Shown here: in pieces, positions 38,655-53,521 of the stretch
Position numbering within the stretch: position 1 is the first letter of the stretch
How the letters are laid out: each line of letters starts with the position of its first letter
Assembly (NCBI RefSeq): GCF_034190915.1
Contig: NW_026947636.1
Span: 186,001-250,000, forward strand
Reading direction: 5' to 3'
DNA: 64,000 nt
DNA from: Cavia porcellus
Taxonomy: Eukaryota > Chordata > Mammalia > Rodentia > Caviidae
Translations under genes and position numbers: made by a program
Notes under the pieces: model-generated
Database searches by the model: none
Told to the model about the DNA's origin: nothing
What the model saw: the letters and a program-made list of their open reading frames with translations, nothing else

Positions 38655-41600
38655 CACCCCGCGGTGCTTTTCTCCATCCTACATTGCCACTCACTGCCTA
38701 TCCTAATTCAGACCCTCCAATTCACACCACCACGTGATGTTTTTCTCACTCCTACTAGTGAATGTAATGTAACACACACCCATACAATGCGCACCACCCC
38801 GTGATGTTTTTCTCACTCCTACTAGTGAATGTAATGTAACACACACCCATACAATGCGCACCACCCCGTGATGTTTTTCTCTCTCCTACTAGTGAATGTA
38901 ATGTAACACACACCCATACAATGCGCACCACCCCGCGATGTTTTTCATAAACCTATCCTACATTGCCACTGCATGTTCCCTGACCTCCCCATGCTGACCA
39001 CCCCGCGGTGCTTTTCTCCATCCTACATTGCCACTCACTGCCTATCCTAATTCAGACCCTCCGATTCACACCACCCCGTGATGTTTTTCTCACTCCTACT
39101 AGTGAATGTAATGTAACACACACCCATACAATGCGCACCACCACGTGATGTTTTTCTCACTCCTACTAGTGAATGTAATGTAACACACACCCATACAATG
39201 CATACCACCCCGTGATGTTTTTCTCACTCCCTCCACTTAATGTAATGTAACACACACCTATACAATGCGCACCACCCCGTGATGTCTTTCTCACTCCTAT
39301 TAGTGAATGTAATGTAACACACACCCATACAATGCGCACCACCCCGCGATGTTTTTCAGAAACCTATCCTACATTGCCACTGCATGTTCCCTGACCTCCC
39401 CATGCTGACCACCCGCGGTGCTTTTCTCCATCCTACATTGCCACTCACTGCCTATCCTAATTCAGACCCTCCGATTCACACCACCCCGTGATGTTTTTCT
39501 CACTCCTACTAGTGAATGTAATGTAACACACACCCATAAAATGCGCACCACCCCGTGATGTTTTTCTCACTCCTCGGAGTGAATGTAATGTTACACACAC
39601 CCATACAATGCGCACCACCCCGTGATGTTTTTCTCACTCCTACTAGTGAATGTAATGTAACACACACCCATAAAATGCGCACCACCCCGTGATGTTTTTC
39701 TCACTCCTACTAGTCAATGTAATGTAACACACACCCATACAATGCGCACCACCCCGCGATGTATTTCAGAAACCTATCCCACATTGCCACTGCATGTTCC
39801 CTGACCTCCCCATGCTGACCACCCCGCGGTGCTTTTCTCCATCCTACATTGCCACTCACTGCCTATCCTAATTCAGACCCTCCGATTCACACCACCCCGT
39901 GATGTTTTTCTCACTCCTAATAGTGAATGTAATGTAACACACACCCATACAATGCGCACCACCCTGTGATGTTTTTCTCACTCCTACTAGTGAATGTAAT
40001 GTAACACACACCCATACAATGCGCACCACCCCGCGATGTTTTTCAGAAACCTATCCTACATTGCCACTGCATGTTCACTGACCTCCCCATGCTGACCACC
40101 CCACGGTGCTTTTCTCCATCCTACATTGCCACTCACTGCCTATCCTAATTCAGACCCTCCGATTCTCACCACCCCGTGATGTTTTTCTCACTCCTACTAG
40201 TGAATGTAATGTAACACACACCCATACAATGCGCACCACCCGTGATATTTTTCTCACTCCCTCCACTTAATGTAATGTAACACACACCTATACAATGCGC
40301 TCAACCCCGTGATGTCTTTCTCACTCCTACTAGTGAATGTAATGTAACACACACCCATACAATGCGCACCACCCCGCGATGTTTTTCAGAAACCTATCCT
40401 ACATTGCCACTGCATGTTCCCTGACCTCCCCATGCTGACCACCCGCGGTGCTTTTCTCCATCCTACATTGCCACTCACTGCCTATCCTTATTCAGACCCT
40501 CCGATTCACACCACCCCGTGATGTTTTTCTCACTCCTACTAGTGAATGTAATGTAACACACACCCATAAAATGCGCACCACCCCGTGATGTTTTTCTCAC
40601 TCCTCGTAGTGAATGTAATGTAACACACACCCATACAATGCGCACCACCCCGTGATGTTTTTCTCACTCCTACTAGTGAATGTAATGTAACACACACCCA
40701 AACAATGCGCACCACCCCTCGATGTTTTTCAGAAACCTATCCTACATTGCCACTGCATGTTCCCTGACCTCCCCATGCTGACCACCCCGCGGTGCTTTTC
40801 TCCATCCTACATTGCCACTCACTGCCTATCCTAATTCAGACCCTCCGATTCACACCACCCCGTGATGTTTTTCTCACTCCTACTAGTGAATGTAATGTAA
40901 CACACACCCATACAATGTGCACCACCCCGCGATGTTTTTCAGAAACCTATCCTACATTGCCACTGCATGTTCCCTGACCTCCCCATGCTGACCACCCCGC
41001 GGTGCTTTTCTCCATCCTACATTGCCACTCACTGCCTATCCTAATTCAGACCCTCCGATTCACACCACCCCGTGATGTTTTTCTCACTCCTACTAGTGAA
41101 TGTAATGTAACACACACCCATACAATGCGCACCAGCCTGCGATGTTTTTCAGAAACCTATCATACTTTGCCACTGCATGTTCCCTGACCTCCCCATGCTG
41201 ACCACCCCGCGGTGCTTTTCTCCATCCTACATTGCCACTCACTGCCTATCCTAATTCAGACCCTCCGATTCACACCACCCCGTGATGTTTTTCTCACTCC
41301 TACTAGTGAATGTAATGTAACACACACCCATACAATGCGCACCACCCCGTGATGTTTTATTCACTCCTACTAGTGAATGTAATGTAACACACACCCATAC
41401 AATGCGCACCACCCCGCCATGTGTTTCAGAAACCTATCCTACATTGCCACTGCATGTTCCCTGACCTCCCCATGCTGACCACCCCGCGGTGCTTTTCTCC
41501 ATCCTACATTGCCACTCACTGCCTCTCCTAATTCAGACCATCCGATTCACACCACCCCGTGATGTTTTTCTCACTCCTACTTGTGAATGTAATGTAACAC

Positions 41601-42520
41601 ACACCCATATAATCTGCACTACCCCGCGATGTTTTTCAGAAACCTATCCTACATTGCCACTGCATTTTCCCTGACCTCCCCATGCTGACCACCCCGCGGT
41701 GCTTTTCTCCATCCTACATTGCCACTCACTGCCTATCCTAATTCAGACTCTCCGATTCAAACCACCCCGTGATGTTTTTCTCACTCCTACTAGTCAATGT
41801 AATGTAACACACACCCATACAATGCGCACCACCCCGTGATGTTTTTCAGAAACCTATCCTACATTGCCACTGCATGTTCCCTGACCTCCCCATGCTGACC
41901 ACCCTGCGGTGCTTTTCTCCATCCTACATTGCCACTCACTGCCTATCCTAATTCAGACCCTCCGATTCACACCACCCCGTGATGTTTTTCTCACTCCTAC
42001 TAGTGAATGTAATGTAACACACACCCATAAAATGCGCACCACCCCGTGATGTTTTTCTCACTCCTACCAATGAATGTAATGTAACACACACCCATACAAT
42101 GCGCACCAGCCTGCGATGTTTTTCAGAAACCTATCATATTTTGCCACTGCATGTTCCCTGACCTCCCCATGCTGACCACCCCGCGGTGCTTTTCTCCATC
42201 CTACATTGCCACTCACTGCCTATCCTAATTCAGACCCTCTGATTCACACCACCCCGTGATGTTTTTCTCACTCCTATTAGTGAATGTAATGTAACACACA
42301 CCCATACAATGCGCACCACCCCGTGATGTTTTTCTCACTCCTACTAGTGAATGTAATGTAACACACACCCATACAATGCGCACCGCCCCGTGATGTTTTT
42401 CTCACTCCTACTAGTGAATGTAATGTAACACACACCCATACAATGCGCACCACCCCGCGATGTTTTTCAGAAACCTATCCTACATTGCCACTGCATGTTC
42501 CCTGACCTCCCCATGCTGAC
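38655..42520 (+). repeat. Fourth HOR, copy 1: 13 units, 3866 bp
   Basis: A-counts are 3,4,4,2,3,3,1,1,2,1,1,2,3, with unit starts 38655, 38999, 39410, 39820, 40097, 40440, 40783, 40993, 41203, 41480, 41690, 41900 and 42177. The first three units (1165 bp) have the same layout and length as 32381-33545, linking this HOR to the third. A-star reappears at about 41345. Private marks include CTCGGAGTG near 39575 and GCATACC near 39200, both repeated 3866 bp downstream. Confidence 0.92.
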
Positions 42521-45500
42521 CACCCCGCGGTGCTTTTCTCCATCCTACATTGCCACTCACTGCCTATCCTAATTCAGACCCTCCAATTCACACCACCACG
42601 TGATTTTTTTCTCACTCCTACTAGTGAATGTAATGTAACACACACCCATACAATGCGCACCACCCCGTGATGTTTTTCTCACTCCTACTAGTGAATGTAA
42701 TGTAACACACACCCATACAATGCGCACCACCCCGTGATGTTTTTCTCTCTCCTACTAGTGAATGTAATGTAACACACACCCATACAATGCGCACCACCCC
42801 GCGATGTTTTTCATAAACCTATCCTACATTGCCACTGCATGTTCCCTGACCTCCCCATGCTGACCACCCCGCGGTGCTTTTCTCCATCCTACATTGCCAC
42901 TCACTGCCTATCCTAATTCAGACCCTCCGATTCACACCACCCCGTGATGTTTTTCTCACTCCTACTAGTGAATGTAATGTAACACACACCCATACAATGC
43001 GCACCACCACGTGATGTTTTTCTCACTCCTACTAGTGAATGTAATGTAACACACACCCATACAATGCATACCACCCCGTGATGTTTTTCTCACTCCCTCC
43101 ACTTAATGTAATGTAACACACACCTATACAATGCGCACCACCCCGTGATGTCTTTCTCACTCCTATTAGTGAATGTAATGTAACACACACCCATACAATG
43201 CGCACCACCCCGCGATGTTTTTCAGAAACCTATCCTACATTGCCACTGCATGTTCCCTGACCTCCCCATGCTGACCACCCGCGGTGCTTTTCTCCATCCT
43301 ACATTGCCACTCACTGCCTATCCTAATTCAGACCCTCCGATTCACACCACCCCGTGATGTTTTTCTCACTCCTACTAGTGAATGTAATGTAACACACACC
43401 CATAAAATGCGCACCACCCCGTGATGTTTTTCTCACTCCTCGGAGTGAATGTAATGTAACACACACCCATACAATGCGCACCACCCCGTGATGTTTTTCT
43501 CACTCCTACTAGTGAATGTAATGTAACACACACCCATAAAATGCGCACCACCCCGTGATGTTTTTCTCACTCCTACTAGTCAATGTAATGTAACACACAC
43601 CCATACAATGCGCACCACCCCGCGATGTATTTCAGAAACCTATCCCACATTGCCACTGCATGTTCCCTGACCTCCCCATGCTGACCACCCCGCGGTGCTT
43701 TTCTCCATCCTACATTGCCACTCACTGCCTATCCTAATTCAGACCCTCCGATTCACACCACCCCGTGATGTTTTTCTCACTCCTAATAGTGAATGTAATG
43801 TAACACACACCCATACAATGCGCACCACCCCGTGATGTTTTTCTCACTCCTACTAGTGAATGTAATGTAACACACACCCATACAATGCGCACCACCCCGC
43901 GATGTTTTTCAGAAACCTATCCTACATTGCCACTGCATGTTCACTGACCTCCCCATGCTGACCACCCCACGGTGCTTTTCTCCATCCTACATTGCCACTC
44001 ACTGCCTATCCTAATTCAGACCCTCCGATTCTCACCACCCCGTGATGTTTTTCTCACTCCTACTAGTGAATGTAATGTAACACACACCCATACAATGCGC
44101 ACCACCCGTGATATTTTTCTCACTCCCTCCACTTAATGTAATGTAACACACACCTATACAATGCGCACAACCCCGTGATGTCTTTCTCACTCCTACTAGT
44201 GAATGTAATGTAACACACACCCATACAATGCGCACCACCCCGCGATGTTTTTCAGAAACCTATCCTACATTGCCACTGCATGTTCCCTGACCTCCCCATG
44301 CTGACCACCCGCGGTGCTTTTCTCCATCCTACATTGCCACTCACTGCCTATCCTAATTCAGACCCTCCGATTCACACCACCCCGTGATGTTTTTCTCACT
44401 CCTACTAGTGAATGTAATGTAACACACACCCATAAAATGCGCACCACCCCGTGATGTTTTTCTCACTCCTCGTAGTGAATGTAATGTAACACACACCCAT
44501 ACAATGCGCACCACCCCGTGATGTTTTTCTCACTCCTACTAGTGAATGTAATGTAACACACACCCAAACAATGCGCACCACCCCTCGATGTTTTTCAGAA
44601 ACCTATCCTACATTGCCACTGCATGTTCCCTGACCTCCCCATGCTGACCACACCGCGGTGCTTTTCTCCATCCTACATTGCCACTCACTGCCTATCCTAA
44701 TTCAGACCCTCCGATTCACACCACCCCGTGATGTTTTTCTCACTCCTACTAGTGAATGTAATGTAACACACACCCATACAATGTGCACCATCCCGCGATG
44801 TTTTTCAGAAACCTATCCTACATTGCCACTGCATGTTCCCTGACCTCCCCATGCTGACCACCCCGCGGTGCTTTTCTCCATCCTACATTGCCACTCACTG
44901 CCTATCCTAATTCAGACCCTCCGATTCACACCACCCCGTGATGTTTTTCTCACTCCTACTACTGAATGTAATGTAACACACACCAATACAATGCGCACCA
45001 CCCCGTGATGTTTTTCTCACTCCTACTAGTGAATGTAATGTAACACACACCCATACAATGCGCACCACCCCGTGATGTTTTCAGAAACCTATCCTACATT
45101 GCCATTGCATGTTCACTGACCTCCCCATGCTGACCACCCCACGGTGCTTTTCTCCATCCTACATTGCCACTCACTGCCTATCCTAATTCAGACCCTCCGA
45201 TTCACACCACCCCGTGATGTTTTTCTCACTCCTACTAGTGAATGTAATGTAACACACACCCATACAATGCGCACCAGCCTGCGATGTTTTTCAGAAACCT
45301 ATCATACTTTGCCACTGCATGTTCCCTGACCTCCCCATGCTGACCACCCCGCGGTGCTTTTCTCCATCCTACATTGCCACTCACTGCCTATCCTAATTCA
45401 GACACTCCGATTCACACCACCCCGTGATGTTTTTCTCACTCCTACTAGTGAATGTAATGTAACACACACCCATACAATGCGCACCACCCCGTGATGTTTT

Positions 45501-46318
45501 ATTCACTCCTACTAGTGAATGTAATGTAACACACACCCATACAATGCGCACCACCCCGCCATGTGTTTCAGAAACCTATCCTACATTGCCACTGCATGTT
45601 CCCTGACCTCCCCATGCTGACCACCCCGCGGTGCTTTTCTCCATCCTAAATTGCCACTCACTGCCTCTCCTAATTCAGACCATCCGATTCACACCACCCC
45701 GTGATGTTTTTCTCACTCCTACTTGTGAATGTAATGTAACACACACCCATATAATCTGCACTACCCCGCGATGTTTTTCAGAAACCTATCCTACATTGCC
45801 ACTGCATTTTCCCTGACCTCCCCATGCTGACCACCCCGCGGTGCTTTTCTCCATCCTACATTGCCACTCACTGCCTATCCTAATTCAGACTCTCCGATTC
45901 AAACCACCCCGTGATGTTTTTCTCACTCCTACTAGTCAATGTAATTTAACACACACCCATACAATGCGCACCACCCCGTGATGTTTTTCAGAAACCTATC
46001 CTACATTGCCACTGCATGTTCCCTGACCTCCCCATGCTGACCACCCTGCGGTGCTTTTCTCCATCCTACATTGCCACTCACTGCCTATCCTAATTCAGAC
46101 CCTCCGATTCACACCACCCCGTGATGTTTTTCTCACTCCTACTAGTGAATGTAATGTAACACACACCCATAAAATGCGCACCACCCCGTGATGTTTTTCT
46201 CACTCCTACCAATGAATGTAATGTAACACACACCCATACAATGCGCACCACCCCGCGATGGTTTTCAGAAACCTATCCTACATTGCCACTGCATGTTCCC
46301 TGACCTCCCCATGCTGAC
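42521..46318 (+). repeat. Fourth HOR, copy 2: 13 units, edited, 3798 bp
   Basis: A-counts are 3,4,4,2,3,3,1,2,1,2,1,1,2. It is collinear with copy 1 at +3866 up to about 44990, then at +4142 because a 276-bp two-A unit (44859-45134) is present only here. The inserted unit has a shortened B head (GATGTTTTCAG near 45075). The match ends near 46227, in an A with CTACCAATG that copy 1 also has near 42065. Single-base differences include GATTTTTTTC near 42604. Confidence 0.92.
44859..45134 (+). repeat. 276-bp inserted two-A unit
   Basis: A C-A-A-B unit in the second copy of the 3866-bp HOR with no counterpart in the first, where the units at 40783 and 40993 are adjacent. It carries CTACTACTGAATG, CACCAATAC and a B with one T fewer in its head. 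A similar unit precedes the CACGGTGC-type C at 30509, 33546, 39820 and 49439, so the insertion may restore an older arrangement that copy 1 lost. Confidence 0.88.
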
Positions 46319-48121
46319 CACCCGCGGTGCTTTTCTCCATCCTACATTGCCACTCACTGCCTATCCTAATGCAGACCCTCCGATTCACACCACCCCGTGA
46401 TGTTTTTCTCACTCCTACTAGTGAATGTAATGTAACACACACCCATACAATGCGCACCACCCCGTGATGTTTTTCTCACTCCTACTAGTGAATGTAATGT
46501 AACACACAGCCATACAATGCGCACCACCACGCGATGTTTTTCAGAAACCTATCCTATATTGCAACTGCGTGTTCCCTGACCTCCCCATGCTGACCCCCCG
46601 CGGTGCTTTTCTCCATTCTACATTGCCACTCACTGCCTATCTTAATTCAGACCCTCCGATTCACACCACTCCTTAATGTATTTCTCACTCCTACTAGTGA
46701 ATGTAATGTAACACACACCCATACAATGCGCACCACCCCTCGATGTTTTTCAGAAACCTATCCTACATTGCCACTGCATGTTCCCTGACCTCCCCATGCT
46801 GACCACCCCGCGGTGCTTTTCTCCATCCTACATTGCCACTCACTTCCTACCCTAATTCAGACCCTCCGATTCACACCACCCCGTGATGTTTTTCTCACTC
46901 CTACCAGGAATGTAATGTAACACACTCCCATACAATGCGCACCACCACGTGATGTTTTTCTCACTCCTACTAGTCAATGTAATGTAACACACACCGATAC
47001 AATGCGCATCACCCCGCGATGTTTTTCAGAAACCTATCCTACATGGCTACTGCATGTTCCCTGACCTCCCCATGCTGACCACCCCGCGGTGCTTTTCTCC
47101 ATCCTACATTGCAACTCACTGCCTATCCTAATTCAGACACTCCGATTCACAACACCCCGTGATGTTTTTCTCACTCCTACTACTGAATGTAATGTAACAC
47201 ACACCTATACAATGCGCACCACCCCGTGATGTCTTTCTCACTACTGCTAGTGAATGTAATGTAACACACACCCATACAATGCGCACCACCCCGCGATGTT
47301 TTTCAGATACCTATCCTACATTGCCACTGCATGTTCCCTCACCTCCCCATGCTGACCACAACGCGGTGCTTTTCTCCATCCTACATTGCCACTCACTGCC
47401 TCTCCTAATTCAGACCCTCCGATTCACATCACCCCGTGATGCTTTTCTCACTCCTACTTGTGAATAAAATGTAACACACACACATACAATGCGCAACACC
47501 CCGCGGTGTTTTACAGAAACCTATCCTACATTGCCACTGCATGTTCCCTGACCTCCCCATGCTGACCACACCGCGGTGCTTTTCTCCATTTTACATTGCC
47601 ACTCACTGCCTATCCTAATTCAGACCCTCCGATTCACAACACCCCGTGATGTTTTTCTCACTCCTACTAGTGAATGTAATGTAACACACACCCATACAAT
47701 GCGCACCACCCCGTGATGTTTTATTCACTCCTACTAGTGAATGTAATGTAACACACACCCAAACAATGCGCACCACCCCGCGATGTTTTTCAGAAACCTA
47801 TCCTACATTGCCACTGCATGTTCCCTCACCTCCCCATGCTGACCACAACGCGGTGCTTTTCTCCATCCTACATTGCCACTCACTGCCTATCCTAATTCAG
47901 ACCCTCCGATTCACACCACCCCGTGATGTTTTTCTCACTCCTACTAGTGAATGTAATGTAACACACACCCATAAAATGCGCACCACCCCGTGATGTTTTT
48001 CTCACTCCTCCTAGTGGATGTAATGTAACACACACCCATACAATGCGCACCACCACGTGATGTTTTTCAGCAACCTATCCTATATTGCAACAGGCGTGTT
48101 CCCTGACCTCCCCATGCTGAC
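46319..48121 (+). repeat. Mixed older units, seven units
   Basis: A-counts are 2,1,2,2,1,2,2, with unit starts 46319, 46595, 46804, 47080, 47357, 47567 and 47844. Variant bases are denser than elsewhere: CTTAATGTATTTC near 46673, CCAGGAATG near 46904, GAATAAAATG near 47462 and CCACAACGCGG near 47356 and 47844. A TTTTACAG-type B (47497-47566) appears for the last time. The B ending at 48121 has one extra base (CAACAGGCG). The diversity suggests this stretch has escaped recent homogenisation. Confidence 0.88.
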
Positions 48122-50612
48122 CCCCCGCGGTGCTTTTCTCCATCCTACATTGCCACTCACTGCCTATCCTAATTCAGACACTCCGATTCACACCACACCG
48201 TGATGTTTTTCTCACTCCTACTAGTGAATGTAATGTAACACACACCCATACAATGCGCACCACCCCGTGATGTTTTTCTCACTCCTACTTGTGAATGTAA
48301 TGTAACACACACCCATACAATGGGCACCACCCCGTGATGTTTTTCTCACTCCTACTAGTGAATGTAATGTAACACACACCCAAACAATGCGCACCACCCC
48401 TCGATGTTTTTCAGAAACCTATCCTACATTGCCACTGCATGTTCCCTGAACTAACCATGATGACCACCCCGCGGTGCTTTTCTCCATCCTACATTGCCAC
48501 TCACTTCCTACCCTAATTCAGACCCTCTGAATCACACCACCCCGTGATGTTTTTCTCACTCCTACTAGTGAATGTAATGTAACACACACCCATACATTGC
48601 GCACCACCCCGTGATGTTTTTCTCACTCCTACTAGTGAATGTAATGTAACACACAACTATACAATGCGCACCACACCGCGATGTTTTTCAGAAAGCTATC
48701 CTACATTGCCACTGCATGTTCCCTGACCTCCCCATGCTGACCACCCCGCGGTGCTTTTCTCCATCCTACATTGCCACTCACTGCCTATCCTAATTCAGAC
48801 GCTCCGATTCACACCACCCCGTGATGTTTTTCTCACTCCTACTAGTGAATGTAATGTAACACACACCCATACAATGCGCACCACCCCGCTATGTTTTTCA
48901 GAAACCTATCCTACTTTGCCACTGCATGTTCCCTGACCTCCCCATGCTGACCACCTCGCCTTGCTTTTCTCCATCCTACATTGCAACTCACTGCCTATGC
49001 TAATTCATACCCTCCGATTCACAACACCCCGTGATGTTTTTCTCACTCCTACTACTGAATGTAATGTAACACACACCTATACAATGCGCACCACCCCGTG
49101 ATGTCTTTCTCCCTCCTACTAGTGAATGTAATGTAACACACACCTATACAATGCGCACCACCCCGCGATGTTTTTCAGAAACCTATCCTACATTGCCACT
49201 GCATGTTCCCTGACCTCCCCATGCTGACGACCCCGCGGTGCTTTTCTCCATCCTACATTGCCACTCACTGCCTATCCTAATTCAGACCCTCCGATTCACA
49301 CCACCCCGTGATGTTTTTCTCACTCCTACTAGTCAATGTAATGTAACACACACCCATACAATGCGCACCACCCCGCGATGTTTTTCAGAAACCTATCCTA
49401 CATTGCCACTGCATGTTCCCTGACCTCCCCATGCTGACCACCCCGCGGTGCTTTTCTCCATCCTACATTGCCACTCACTGCCTATCCTAATTCAGACATT
49501 CCGATTCACACCACCCCGTGATGATTTTCTCACTCCTACTAGTAAATGTAATGTAACACACACCCATACAATGCGCACCACCCCGTGATGTTTTTCTCAC
49601 TCCTACTAGTGAATGTAATGTAACACACACCCATACAATGCGCACCACCCCGCGATGATTTTCAGAAACCTATCCTACATTGCCACTGCATGTTCACTGA
49701 CCTCCCCATGCTGACCACCCCACGGTGCTTTTCTCCATCCTACATTGCCACTCACTGCCTATCCTAATTCAGACCATCCGATTCACACCACCCCGTGATG
49801 TTTTTCTCACTCCTACTAGTGAATGTAATGTAACACACACCCATACAATGCGCACCAGCCTGCGATGTTTTTCAGAAACCTATCATACTTTGCCACTGCA
49901 TGTTCCCTGACCTCCCCATGCTGACCACCCCGCGGTGCTTTTCTCCATCCTACATTGCCACTCACTGCCTATCCTAATTCAGACCCTCCGATTCACACCA
50001 CCCCGTGATGTTTTTCTCACTCCTACTAGTGAATGTAATGTAACACACACCCATACAATGCGCACCACCCCGTGATGTTTTTCTCACTCCCTCCACTGTA
50101 TGTAATGTAACACACACCCATACACTGCGCACCACCCCGTGATGTCTTTCTCACTCCTACTAGTGAATGTAATGTAACACACACCCATACAATGCGCACC
50201 ACCCCGTGATGTTTTTCTCACTCCTACTAGTGAATGTAATGTAACACACACCCATTCAATGCGCACCACCCCGCGATGTTTTTCAGAAACCTATCCTACA
50301 TTGCCACTGCATGTTCCCTGACCGCCTCATGCTGACCACCCCGCGGTGCTTTTCTCCATCCTACATTGCCACTCACTGCCTAACCTAATTCAGACCCTCC
50401 GATTCACACCACCCCGTGATGTTTTTCTCACTCCTACTAGTGAATGTAATGTAACACACACCCATACAATGCGCACCACCCCTGATGTTTTATTCACTCC
50501 TACTAGTGAATGTAATGTAACACACACCCAAACAATGCGCACCACCCCGCGATGTTTTTCTGAAACCTATCCTACATTGCCACTGCATATTCCCTGACCT
50601 CCCCATGCTGAC
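48122..50612 (+). repeat. Nine units collinear with the right-hand HOR
   Basis: A-counts are 3,2,1,2,1,2,1,4,2, with unit starts 48122, 48465, 48742, 48952, 49229, 49439, 49716, 49926 and 50337. The segment 48465-50336 (1872 bp; counts 2,1,2,1,2,1,4) has exactly the same length and layout as 55105-56976. Shared details include GATGATTTTC with AGTAAATG and the GCCTGCGATG B. This looks like an older copy of the right-hand HOR core. The joint near 48451 reads AACTAACCATGATG, an unusual B tail. Confidence 0.9.
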
Positions 50613-53521
50613 CACCCGCGGTGCTTTTCTCCATCCTACATTGCCACTCACTGCCTATCCTAATTCAGACCCTCCGATTCACACCACTCCGTGATGTTTT
50701 TCTCACTCCTACTAGTGAATGTAATGTAACACACACCCATACAATGCGCACCACCCCGTGATGTTTTTCTCTCTCCTACTTGTGAATGTAATGTAACACA
50801 CACCCATACAATGGGCACCACCCCGTGATGTTTTTCTCACTCCTACTAGTGAATGTAATGTAACACACACCCAAACAATGCGCACCACCCCTCGATGTTT
50901 TTCAGAAACCTATCCTACATTGCCACTGCATGTTCCCTGACCTCCCCATGCTGACCACCCCGCGGTGCTTTTCTCCATCCTACATTGCCACTCACTTCCT
51001 ACCCTAATTCAGACCCTCTGATTCACACCACCCCGTGATGTTTTTCTCACTCCTACTAGTGAATGTAATGTAACACACACCCATACATTGCGCACCACCC
51101 CGTGATGTTTTTCTCACTCCTACTAGTGAATGTAATGTAACACACACCCATAAAATGCGCACCACACCGCGATGTTTTTCAGAAACCTATCCTACATTGC
51201 CACTGCATGTTCCCTGACCTCCCCATGCTGACCACCCTGCGGTGCTTTTCTCCATCCTACATTGCCACTCACTGCCTATAGTTATTCAGACGCTCCGATT
51301 CACACCACCCCGTGATGTTTTTCTCACTCCTACTAGTGAATGTAATGTAACACACACCCATACAATGCGCACAACCCCGCTATGTTTTTCAGAAACCTAT
51401 CCTACTTTGCCACTGCATGTTCCCTGACCTCCCCATGCTGACCACCTCTCCTTGCTTTTCTCCATCCTACATTGCAACTCACTGCCTATGCTAATTCATA
51501 CCCTTCGATTCACAACACCCCGTGATGTTTTTCTCACTCCTACTAGTGAATGTAATGTAACACACACCCATACATTGCGCACCACCCCGTGATGTTTTTC
51601 TCACTCCTACTAGTGAATGTAATGTAACACACACCCATAAAATGCGCACCACACCGCGATGTTTTTCAGAAACCTATCCTACATTGCCACTGCATGTTAC
51701 CTGACCTCCCCATGCTGACCACCCCGCGGTGCTTTTCTCCATCCTACATTGCCACTCACTGCCTCTCCTAATTCAGACCCTCCGATTCACACCACCCCGT
51801 GATGTTTTTCTCACTCCTACTAGTGAATGTAATGTAACACACACCCATACAATGCGCACCACCCCGTGATGTTTTATTCACTCCTACTAGTGAATGTAAT
51901 GTAACACACACCCATACAATGCGCACCACCCCGCGATGTTTTTCAGAAACCTATCCTACATTGCCACTGCATATTCCCTGACCTCCCCATGCTGACCACC
52001 CGCGGTGCTTTTCTCCATCCTACATTGCCACTCACTGCCTATCCTAATTCAGACCCTCCGATTCACACCACCCCGTGATGTTTTTCTCACTCCTACTAGT
52101 GAATGTAATGTAACACACACCCATAAAATGCGCACCACCCAGTGATGTTTTTCTCACTCCTACTAGTGAATGTAATGTAACACACACCCATACAATGCGC
52201 ACCACCCCCTATGTTTTTCAGAAACCTATCCTACTTTGCCACTGCATGTTCCCTGACCTCCCCATGCTGACCACCTCGCCTTGCTTTTCTCCATCCTACA
52301 TTGCAACTCACTGCCTATGCTAATTCATACCCTCCGATTCACAACACCCCGTGATGTTTGTCTCACTCCTACTACTGAATGTAATGTAACACACACCTAT
52401 ACAATGCGCACCACCCCGTGTTGTCTTTCTCACTCCTACTAGTGAATGTAATGTAACACACACCTATACAATGCGCACCACCCCACGATGTTTTTCAGAA
52501 ACCTATCCTACATTGCCACTGCATGTTCCCTGACCTCCCCATGCTGACCACCCCGCGGTGCTTTTCTCCATCCTACATTGCCACTCACTGCCTATCCTAA
52601 TTCAGACCCTCCGATTCACACCACCCCGTGATGTTTTTCTCACTCCTACTAGTGAATGTAATGTAACACACACCCATACAATGCGCACCACACCGCGATG
52701 TTTTTCAGAAACCTATCCTACATTGCCACTGCATGTTCCCTGACCTCCCCATGCTGACCACCCCGCGGTGCTTTTCTCCATCCTACATTGCCACTCACTG
52801 CCTATCCTAATTCAGACCCTCCGATTCACACCACCCCGTGATGTTTTTCTCACTCCTACTAGTCAATGTAATGTAACACACACACATACAATGCGCACCA
52901 CCCCGTGATGTTTTTCAGAAACCTATCCTACATTGCCACTGCATGTTCCCTGACCTCCCCATGCTGACCACCCCGCGGTGCTTTTCTCCATCCTACATTG
53001 CCACTCTCTGCCTCTCCTAATTCAGACCCTCCGATTCACACCACCCCGTGATGTTTTTGTCACTCCTACTAGTGAATGTAATGTAACACACACCCATACA
53101 ATGCGCACCACCCCTTGATGTTTTTCTCACTCCTACCAGTGAATGTAATGTAACACACACCCATACAATGCGCACCACCCCGCAATGGTTTTCAGAAACC
53201 TATCCTACATTGCCACTGCATGTTCCCTGACCTCCCCATGCTGACCACCCGCGGTGCTTTTCTCCATCCTACATTGCCACTCACTGCCTATCCTAATGCA
53301 GACACTCCGATTCACACCACCCCGTGATGTTTTTCTCACTCCTACTAGTGAATGTAATGTAACACACACCCATACAATGCGCACCACCCCGTGATGTTTT
53401 TCTCACTCCTACTAGTGAATGTAATGTAACACACACCCATACAATGCGCACCACCTCTCGATGTTTTTCAGAAACCTATCCTACATTGCCACTGCATGTT
53501 CCCTGACCTCCCCATGCTGAC
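50613..53521 (+). repeat. Eleven further mixed units
   Basis: A-counts are 3,2,1,2,2,2,2,1,1,2,2, with unit starts 50613, 50956, 51233, 51443, 51720, 51997, 52272, 52549, 52759, 52969 and 53246. The CGCCTTGC-type C appears twice close together (51443 and 52272), the first as CTCTCCTTGC. CCTATAGTTATTC near 51277 is an early form of the CCTATAGTAATTC seen at 55429 and 60268. The B near 52205 has lost one base in its head (CCCCCTATG). Confidence 0.88.

Noticed and set aside
50480..50620. Hammerhead ribozyme, known in some satellites, suggested by CTGATG and GAAAC
   Set aside because: CTGATG occurs only through a local deletion near 50489 and is not followed by the A-N-GAAA core. The usual monomer reads GTGATGTTTT, and no stem pairs were seen.
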